NCBI GenBank assembly: GCA_030616465.1 | Contig: JAUWXH010000016.1 | Location: 1-11,746, forward strand | Direction of reading: 5' to 3' | Origin: Planctomycetota bacterium | Lineage (GTDB): Bacteria; Planctomycetota; Phycisphaerae; UBA1845; Fen-1342 | DNA: 11,746 nucleotides | Shown here: positions 6,943 to 11,746 of the stretch, one piece after another | Position numbering within the stretch: position 1 is the stretch's first letter | Layout of the letters: each line of letters starts with the position of its first letter | The notes under the pieces: generated by a model | The model's database searches: none | Told to the model about the DNA's origin: nothing | What the model saw: the letters and a program-made list of their open reading frames with translations, nothing else | Position numbers and translations under genes: made by a program

Positions 6943-8200
6943 AATGCTCGACCGCGCGCTCGAGCCGATTCGCGCGAAGGTCGTCGCCGGGCAGCGCCTC
7001 AGCCACGCCGACGGCCTGACTCTCTGCCGCACGCGCGACATCTTCACGCTGGGCGAGTTGGCCGACCTGGTCCGCCGCCGGCGACACGGCCGCAAGACCT
7101 ACTATAATATCAACCGCCACATCAACTACACCAACTACTGCGTGCTGCGCTGCAAATTCTGCGCCTTCTACCGCCCTTATCCCCGTGCGGGAGAGCCCGC
7201 CGAGGGTGGCTACGAACTGAGTATCGACCAGATCGTCGGCCTGGCGGCGGAAGCCTGCGAGCACGGCGCGACCGAGGTCCACATTGTCGGCGGGCTGCAC
7301 CCCAAGCTGCCGTTCAGCTACTACACCGATATGTGCCGGGCTATCAAGCAACGCTGCCCCAACCTGCACATCAAGGCCTTTACCGCAATCGAGATCGTGC
7401 ACTTCGCGCGCATTGCCAAGCCGCGGCTGAGCATCGCCGAGGTCTTGACCGCCCTGCGCGCGGCCGGGCTTGACAGCCTGCCGGGCGGCGGGGCCGAAAT
7501 CTTCGACCAACGCGTCCACCACGAAGCCTTCCAGAGCAAAGTCGGCGAAAAGCACTGGTTCGACGCGCACCGCAGCGCCCACGAGCTCGGCATCCCCACC
7601 AACGCCACCATGCTCTACGACCACGTCGAGAGCCCCGAGGACCGCATCACCCACTTGCTCAAGCTCCGCGAGCACCAGGACGCATCGCTGGCGCGAATTC
7701 AGAATTGCGAATGCAGAATACAGGATGAGCAGAAGGAAGCGCCGCACGCCAGCGATGCGCGCGACGGCGGTCTTCATTCGACATTCTGCATTCACCATTC
7801 TGCATTCCAGTGCTGCGTCCCGCTCCCGTTCATTCCCGAAGGCAGCGCGCTGGCTCACCTGCCCGGACCGACCGGCCTCGACGACCTGCGCACGCTCGCG
7901 GTCGCCCGGCTGATGCTCGACAACTTCCCGCACATCAAGGCCTTCTGGCCGATGCAGTCGCCGAAGCTCGCGCAAGTGGCGCTGAACTGGGGCGTGGACG
8001 ACTTCGACGGCACCGTGGTGTGGTACGACATCACCAAGCGCGCGGGCCGCGGCACCAACCGCCAGGAACTCACCGTCGATCAGATCTGCCGCCTGATCCG
8101 CGAAGCCGGCTTTGACCCGGTCGAACGCGACACGCTCTACCGCTCGGTGCGGCGTGACGCCACCGGCCGCCTTGCCGTCTCCGGCGGGGATCGCGACTGA
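6923..8200 (+). CDS. mqnE: Aminofutalosine synthase MqnE, with an in-frame repeat-derived insertion
   Basis: A 425-aa radical SAM enzyme of the futalosine route to menaquinone; MqnE joins 3-[(1-carboxyvinyl)oxy]benzoate with SAM to give 6-amino-6-deoxyfutalosine. The signature is clear: NINRHINYTNYC followed by CVLRCKFCAF, the CX3CX2C [4Fe-4S] ligands at C73, C77 and C80. GGLHPKLPFSYYTDM, KAFTAIEI, LPGGGAEIFD and TNATMLYDHVE are family blocks. Start choice: ATG 6923 has GGAAAGGAAG upstream and overlaps the permease by 20 bp; ATG 6944 is an alternative. The odd part is residues ~258-295, between LREHQDASLA and VPLPFIPEGS: family members have about 9 residues there, this one has about 44, and the extra DNA is a palindromic repeat (7695-7807) read in frame. 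Length without it is about 387, the usual size. No other menaquinone gene lies in the window. Activity with the insert is unproven. Confidence 0.93.
   Translation: MSSAGAKMLDRALEPIRAKVVAGQRLSHADGLTLCRTRDIFTLGELADLVRRRRHGRKTYYNINRHINYTNYCVLRCKFCAFYRPYPRAGEPAEGGYELSIDQIVGLAAEACEHGATEVHIVGGLHPKLPFSYYTDMCRAIKQRCPNLHIKAFTAIEIVHFARIAKPRLSIAEVLTALRAAGLDSLPGGGAEIFDQRVHHEAFQSKVGEKHWFDAHRSAHELGIPTNATMLYDHVESPEDRITHLLKLREHQDASLARIQNCECRIQDEQKEAPHASDARDGGLHSTFCIHHSAFQCCVPLPFIPEGSALAHLPGPTGLDDLRTLAVARLMLDNFPHIKAFWPMQSPKLAQVALNWGVDDFDGTVVWYDITKRAGRGTNRQELTVDQICRLIREAGFDPVERDTLYRSVRRDATGRLAVSGGDRD
7695..7807. repeat. Palindromic repeat element inside mqnE
   Basis: The outer arms (7695-7719 and 7783-7807) are 25-bp inverted repeats with four mismatches. 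The right arm contains ATTCTGCATTC twice, and its complement GAATGCAGAAT occurs in the left arm, so a long hairpin can form. Inner segments GAAGCGCCGC (7736-7745) and GGCGGTCTTC (7766-7775) partly pair too. It is visibly AT-richer than the flanking coding DNA. It is read in frame without a stop and adds RIQNCECRIQDEQ...FCIHHSAFQ to the protein, a type of peptide I recall as repeat translation in other genomes. No clear target-site duplication was found. Confidence 0.75.
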
Positions 8201-8346
8201 CTTCCCACGTGATCAGCAGACGCAGGACAGGTGGCCTACGGCACCGCCCACTCCGACCGGCGTACGTGACGCACATGCCGAGTACCCATCCTCCAGGCGG
8301 CTTGGCTTGCAGGACTTCGAACCGGGGCGGGGAGGTCAAAAAGTGG

Positions 8347-8376
8347 TGGCTGTGCAGGGGGTCGGGGCAGTACAAT
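8347..8376 (+). promoter_or_regulatory. Possible promoter of the beta-helix protein gene
   Basis: TACAAT (8371-8376) is a reasonable -10 element, with TGGCTG (8347-8352) 18 bases before it; CATAAT at 8377-8382 is an alternative. It lies in the 230-bp gap after mqnE, about 50 bases before the gene's ribosome site. The -35 match is poor. Confidence 0.25.
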
Positions 8377-8430
8377 CATAATGGTTGGGGGTGGTACAGC
8401 GCCGGTCAAGCCGGCCAGGAGGAGTTTGAG

Positions 8431-9888
8431 ATGAAGCCGTTGCTACACATCGGAGTCTTGTTGGTACTGGTATTGTCTGCGTCGCCGGCGGTCGCCACGG
8501 ACGTATCCGGCGACCAGTCGGGGACTTGGACGTTGGATCAGAGCCCGTACTACCTGGTCGGTGACGTGCGCGTGCCGCCGGGCGAAGCGCTGACCATCGA
8601 GCCCGGCGTCGAGGTCATCGCGCTGGGGCACTACAAGCTGCTGGTGGACGCCGCGGCCACGCTGCTGGCGGTCGGCACGGCGGATCAGCCCATCCTGATG
8701 ACCGCCGAAGACCACGGGACCGGCTGGCGCGGCATTCGGATGGAGTCTGCCGATGACAGCTCGGTGATCAGCTACTGCACGATCGAGTACGCCAAGGGCA
8801 CGGGCGGATTCCCGGAGGTGCGCGGCGGGGCGATCTTCTGCAAGAACTGCTCGCCGACAATTTCCCACAACGTGCTCCGCTACAATTATTCGCACAACAG
8901 CAACTACAACGGGACCGGGGCCGGCGTCACCACCGAATCGTCGAACGCCTTGATTCTGAACAACCTCATCCACGACAACCAGGCCGACAGCGGCGGCGGG
9001 GTCTGCTGCATGGAATACGGCACACCGCTGGTGCTCGGCAACGTCATCATCGACAACACCGCGTACAACGGCGGCGGCGGTATCTACATGGGCGCCCGCT
9101 CGAGCCCGATCATCGAGCGCAACGTGATCAGCGGCAACTACGCCTCCGGCTGGGGCGGCGGCGGAATAAACTCCTGGACCTCATACATCTTCTACGGGAC
9201 CTTCGCGACCATCCGCGACAACCTCATCATCGACAACAGCACCAACAAGGCCGGTGGGGGACTCTATTGCCGCTACGACCGGGCCGTCATCACAGGCAAC
9301 ACCATCGCCGACAATCACGCGGGCGGCGGTGCATACGCCGGCGGCGGCGGGATCTACGCCCTCAACCAGGGCTACTCCGTTCCGCAGGTGTCCAACTGCG
9401 TCCTGTGGGGGAACACCTCCGTCCTGGGCGCACAGATTCATCTTGAAGCCGAAACCGGATCGGCCATCTTGGTCCGCTACAGTGACGTCCAAGACGGTTG
9501 GACGGGAACCGGTAACATCGACGAGGACCCCCTGTTCGAGGATCCCGATAACGACGACTACCATCTCTCGACGGACTCACCGTGTATCGACACCGGCGAC
9601 CCCTACTTCACCCCCCAGCCCGACGAACGCGACATCGACGGCCAGGAGCGTGTCTGGGACGGCGACGGCGACGACAACCGGGTGGTGGACATGGGCTGCG
9701 ACGAGTTCGGCTCGCGCATTCCCGGCGACCTCAACCGCGACGGGTGCGTGGATCAGGCGGACCTGGGCATCCTGCTCGCCGATTGGGGCTGCACGTCGGA
9801 TTGCGTCGGCGACCTCGACTTCGACGACGACACCGACCAGGCCGACCTGGGCATCCTGCTGGCCAACTGGGGCCAAGGCTGCCCGTAA
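8431..9888 (+). CDS. Secreted parallel beta-helix protein with C-terminal dockerin-like repeats
   Basis: A 485-aa exported protein. The ATG at 8431 follows a strong AGGAGG site and starts a signal peptide (MKPLLHIGVLLVLVLSASPA) with likely cleavage after VA22. Residues ~30-100 form the lead-in domain common to such proteins (WTLDQSPYYLVGD, LTIEPGVEVI). Residues ~105-350 are right-handed beta-helix rungs with repeating N-x-I-x-x-N and GGG turns (SGGGVCC, NGGGGIYMG, GWGGGGI, GGGLYC), as in pectate-lyase/NosD-like folds. Next comes the DEDPLFEDPDNDDYHLSTDSPCIDTGDP segment often seen in these proteins. Residues 432-485 are two dockerin-like EF-hand repeats (GDLNRDGCVDQADLGILLADWG and GDLDFDDDTDQADLGILLANWG). 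The first keeps the full calcium loop; the second has DDDTD. An internal DNA duplication underlies them. The role may be surface display or polysaccharide binding/degradation; no catalytic residues are evident and no cohesin is in the window. Confidence 0.9.
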   Translation: MKPLLHIGVLLVLVLSASPAVATDVSGDQSGTWTLDQSPYYLVGDVRVPPGEALTIEPGVEVIALGHYKLLVDAAATLLAVGTADQPILMTAEDHGTGWRGIRMESADDSSVISYCTIEYAKGTGGFPEVRGGAIFCKNCSPTISHNVLRYNYSHNSNYNGTGAGVTTESSNALILNNLIHDNQADSGGGVCCMEYGTPLVLGNVIIDNTAYNGGGGIYMGARSSPIIERNVISGNYASGWGGGGINSWTSYIFYGTFATIRDNLIIDNSTNKAGGGLYCRYDRAVITGNTIADNHAGGGAYAGGGGIYALNQGYSVPQVSNCVLWGNTSVLGAQIHLEAETGSAILVRYSDVQDGWTGTGNIDEDPLFEDPDNDDYHLSTDSPCIDTGDPYFTPQPDERDIDGQERVWDGDGDDNRVVDMGCDEFGSRIPGDLNRDGCVDQADLGILLADWGCTSDCVGDLDFDDDTDQADLGILLANWGQGCP

Positions 9889-9902
9889 ACGCAACGAGCT
9901 AG

Positions 9903-9924
9903 GGCGGGTCTGGACCCACCTTTT
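9903..9924 (+). terminator. Possible intrinsic terminator after the beta-helix gene
   Basis: GGCGGGT-CTGG-ACCCACC folds into a 6-pair stem with one mismatch and a 4-base loop, directly followed by TTTT (9921-9924), 15 bases after the stop codon. The stem is short and the T tract minimal. Confidence 0.4.
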
Positions 9925-9936
9925 CATCTCGCGACG

Positions 9937-9950
9937 CCCGCCCAGGCGGG
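9937..9950. other. Short GC hairpin upstream of the lyase promoter
   Basis: CCCGCC and GGCGGG flank a 2-base CA loop, a perfect but tight inverted repeat. It may be a fragment of a dispersed repeat or part of the terminator region. Confidence 0.35.
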
Positions 9951-9975
9951 ACCATGCAATCGCCGTGCGTTCCGC

Positions 9976-9981
9976 TATAAT
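9976..9981 (+). promoter_or_regulatory. -10 element (TATAAT) of the ammonia-lyase gene
   Basis: A perfect TATAAT preceded by CCGC sits in an otherwise GC-rich gap. The hexamer 17 bases upstream (CATGCA) is not a good -35. It would give a leader of about 90 bases before the ATG at 10077. Confidence 0.45.
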
Positions 9982-10002
9982 CCCCGCTTCCAACCAGACG
10001 TT

Positions 10003-10060
10003 CGCAGACCGGTCATCGATGGCGTCCGGCGGTCGCGTGCGGCATCGGCGCCGGTCTGTG
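10003..10060 (+). other. Potential structured 5' leader of the ammonia-lyase gene
   Basis: CAGACCGG (10005-10012) pairs with CCGGTCTG (10051-10058), extendable by two pairs outward. Inside, CGATG (10017-10021) pairs with CATCG (10043-10047), giving a nested hairpin. It ends just before the AAAGGA ribosome site (10065-10070). It matches no known riboswitch that I recognise. Confidence 0.35.
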
Positions 10061-10076
10061 CCAGAAAGGATCGACG

Positions 10077-11642
10077 ATGGACAAAGTCACGCTTGACGGG
10101 AACTCGCTCTCGATTGAGCAGATCGTCGCCGTCGCTCGCCAAGGGGCGAGTGTTTCGGTCTCGGACGACGCCCGCACCAAAGTGCAGCGCTGCCGGGACT
10201 TCCTCGAAAAATGCGTGAAAGACGGCATCGCCATCTACGGCGTCACGACCGGGATCGGCGAATTCGCGCGCATCCGCATCTCGCCCGAGCAGAGTGCCGA
10301 GCTGAGCCGGCGGATCATCTACAGCCATTCGGCCGGCACCGGCGACCCGCAACCGCCGGACGTCGTCCGGGCTGCCATGCTGCTGCGGGCCAACGTGCTG
10401 GCCAAGGGCTACTCCGGCGTACGGCAGTGCCTGCTCAACACGGTCATCGACATGATCAACAAGGGCGTGGTGCCGTACGTTCAGGAGAAGGGCTCGCTGG
10501 GCGTCAGCGGCGACCTGTCCCCGATGTCACAGTTCGCCGAGGTCGCGCTCGGCGAGGGCCGGGCTTTCTACAAGGGCGAATTGATGTCCGGCGGCGAGGC
10601 GATGAAACGCGCCGGCGTCAAGCCCACCGACCTGACTTTCAAGGAAGGCCTCGGCCTGATCAACGGTTCACAGATGATGACCGGCGGCGCCGCCCTGCTG
10701 GTCTACGACGCCGAACGCTTGCTCAAGAACGCCGTCATTGCCGCCGCCATGTCGGCAGACGCTTTGCGGGCCGTGGCGCGCGCGTTCAACCCCCACGTGC
10801 ACCGCGTTCGCCCCTTCCGCGGTCAAAACGCGGTCGCCGCCAACCTGCTGCGCCTGTTTGCCGATAGCGAGATCATGGCCCACCGCACGGGCCGCGTGCA
10901 GGACGGCTACAGCATCCGCTGCACGCCCCAGGTCCTCGGGCCCTCGCTCGACACGCTCGAACACGTGCGGCAGATCGTCAATACCGAAGTCAACTCCGCC
11001 GCCGACAACCCGCTCTTCTTCGGCGACGAACAGGAATACTTCGCCGCCGGCAACTTCCACGGCCAGGGCATCGGCATGGTGGTCGATTTCCTATGTATCG
11101 CGTTGTCGGAGGTGGCAAACCTCTCCGAGCGACATACCAATCGGCTGCTCAACCCGGTCTTGTCCGGGCTGCCCGATTTCCTGGTCGAGGGCAAGGGGCT
11201 CAACAGCGGGCTGATGGTCGCCCAGTACACCGCCGCCGCTCTGGTGTCGGAGAACAAGGTGTTGTCGCACCCGGCGTCGGTGGATTCGATTAGCGTCTCG
11301 GCCGACCAGGAGGACCACGTCAGCATGGGGCCGATCGCGGTCCGCAAGTGCACGGAGATTCTCAAGAACGTGCGCACCGTGCTGGCGATCGAGATGATGT
11401 CGGCCGCCCAGGCGTTCGAGTTCCACGACGGTCGGCGGCCCGGGCGCGGCACGGGAGTCGCTTACGACCTGATCCGCACCAAGGTCCCGCGTCTGGTCGA
11501 TGACCGGGTGCTGTGGCCCGACATCGAGGAGATCCGCAAGCTGGTCGAGTCGAACGCGATCGTGGACGCGGTCGAAAAGGAGCTCGGCCCGCTGACCCTG
11601 GCCCGCGACCTGACCGACCTCCCCCGCCCAAACGTCTCGTAG
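10077..11642 (+). CDS. hutH: MIO-type ammonia-lyase, HutH-like (histidine/aromatic amino acid ammonia-lyase family)
   Basis: A 521-aa member of the family that eliminates ammonia from histidine (to urocanate), phenylalanine or tyrosine, or isomerises them. Seen: GVTTGIGEFA (catalytic Tyr54 before it), SH at 83-84 in YSHSAGTGD, the MIO region GSLGVSGDLSPM (140-150), N196 in LINGSQ, VQDGYSIRCTPQV (274-286), NFHGQ (326-330), SERHTNRLLNP and QEDHVSMGP (411-419). SH at the selectivity site matches HAL rather than PAL (FL) or TAL (HL), but NFHGQ is closer to lyase/aminomutase relatives. The MIO triad is Val143-Ser144-Gly145 rather than Ala-Ser-Gly, which is unusual. The start follows AAAGGA by six bases. 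Gene symbol given for family membership; the substrate is not settled. No other hut gene (hutU, hutI) is nearby, so a role in histidine breakdown is not supported by context. Confidence 0.9.
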   Translation: MDKVTLDGNSLSIEQIVAVARQGASVSVSDDARTKVQRCRDFLEKCVKDGIAIYGVTTGIGEFARIRISPEQSAELSRRIIYSHSAGTGDPQPPDVVRAAMLLRANVLAKGYSGVRQCLLNTVIDMINKGVVPYVQEKGSLGVSGDLSPMSQFAEVALGEGRAFYKGELMSGGEAMKRAGVKPTDLTFKEGLGLINGSQMMTGGAALLVYDAERLLKNAVIAAAMSADALRAVARAFNPHVHRVRPFRGQNAVAANLLRLFADSEIMAHRTGRVQDGYSIRCTPQVLGPSLDTLEHVRQIVNTEVNSAADNPLFFGDEQEYFAAGNFHGQGIGMVVDFLCIALSEVANLSERHTNRLLNPVLSGLPDFLVEGKGLNSGLMVAQYTAAALVSENKVLSHPASVDSISVSADQEDHVSMGPIAVRKCTEILKNVRTVLAIEMMSAAQAFEFHDGRRPGRGTGVAYDLIRTKVPRLVDDRVLWPDIEEIRKLVESNAIVDAVEKELGPLTLARDLTDLPRPNVS

Positions 11643-11669
11643 CGCCCGGTCTCCGTGCCGGACGTCTTC

Positions 11670-11722
11670 TGTGGCACCGGCTTCCAGCCGGTGGATTCAC
11701 AGGCAGGATGCCTGTGCCACAC
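11670..11722. repeat. Double-hairpin dispersed repeat downstream of the lyase gene
   Basis: The arms TGTGGCAC...CCGGTG (11670-11693) and CACAGGCA...GCCACA (11699-11722) are 24-bp imperfect inverted repeats. Each arm is itself a perfect 8-bp stem with a 3-base loop: CACCGGCT-TCC-AGCCGGTG and CACAGGCA-GGA-TGCCTGTG. The sequence type (GTGGCAC..GGC..TCC..GCC) is one I recall as a common intergenic repeat in planctomycete and verrucomicrobial genomes. It starts 28 bases after the stop and could block read-through, though no T tract follows. Confidence 0.7.
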
Positions 11723-11746
11723 AAATGTAGCGGCCGGGCTCCGTCC

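Noticed and set aside
7695..7807. mqnE as a pseudogene broken by an insertion
   Set aside because: No stop or frameshift results; the downstream half keeps family blocks in the same frame, so it is called intact with an insertion.
6914..7975. 353-residue minus-strand frame opposite mqnE
   Set aside because: Antisense shadow of a clear radical SAM gene; composition is low-complexity and no start signal is seen.

Overview
The window looks like part of a high-GC, probably planctomycete-type genome (Phycisphaerae-like or a related lineage). The indications are a secreted parallel beta-helix protein ending in two dockerin-like calcium repeats, an L,D-transpeptidase with a long acidic/Pro-rich linker, futalosine-pathway menaquinone synthesis, a XerD-like recombinase with a long N-terminal extension, and several kinds of dispersed palindromic repeats between and inside genes. 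The assignment is inferred from gene content; no rRNA or single-copy marker is present to confirm it.

Layout. Minus strand, 1-2055: a cell-envelope pair. A LysM/YkuD L,D-transpeptidase (883-2055) is followed, with a 4-bp TTGA stop/start overlap, by an MBOAT-type membrane acyltransferase (1-886) cut off by the left edge. Divergent on the plus strand is a XerC/D tyrosine recombinase (2234-3343). Then comes a 474-bp gene-free stretch with a complete 153-bp MITE-like element bounded by 9-bp direct repeats, and a run of 8-bp tandem repeats. Two tiny envelope proteins converge at 3818-4312: a putative lipoprotein and a two-helix membrane protein. A plus-strand transcription unit follows: ABC ATPase (4429-5373), ABC-2-like permease (5377-6942) and mqnE (6923-8200), the last overlapping the permease by 20 bp. 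A secreted beta-helix/dockerin protein (8431-9888) comes next. The last gene (10077-11642) is an MIO-type aromatic amino acid/histidine ammonia-lyase family enzyme behind a TATAAT promoter and a foldable leader, and a double-hairpin dispersed repeat closes the window.

How the genes relate. The LDT and MBOAT genes plausibly belong to one envelope operon. The ATPase and permease form one exporter. mqnE shares their transcript, but no functional link is evident. The remaining genes appear to be independent units.

Most notable points: (1) mqnE is uninterrupted yet carries an extra ~38-codon block made of a palindromic repeat element, inserted in frame; (2) a non-autonomous mobile element with intact 9-bp target-site duplications lies downstream of xerD; (3) the lyase has Val-Ser-Gly where the family's MIO-forming triad is normally Ala-Ser-Gly. 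I found no CRISPR array, tRNA, rRNA, full insertion sequence or recognisable defence system.
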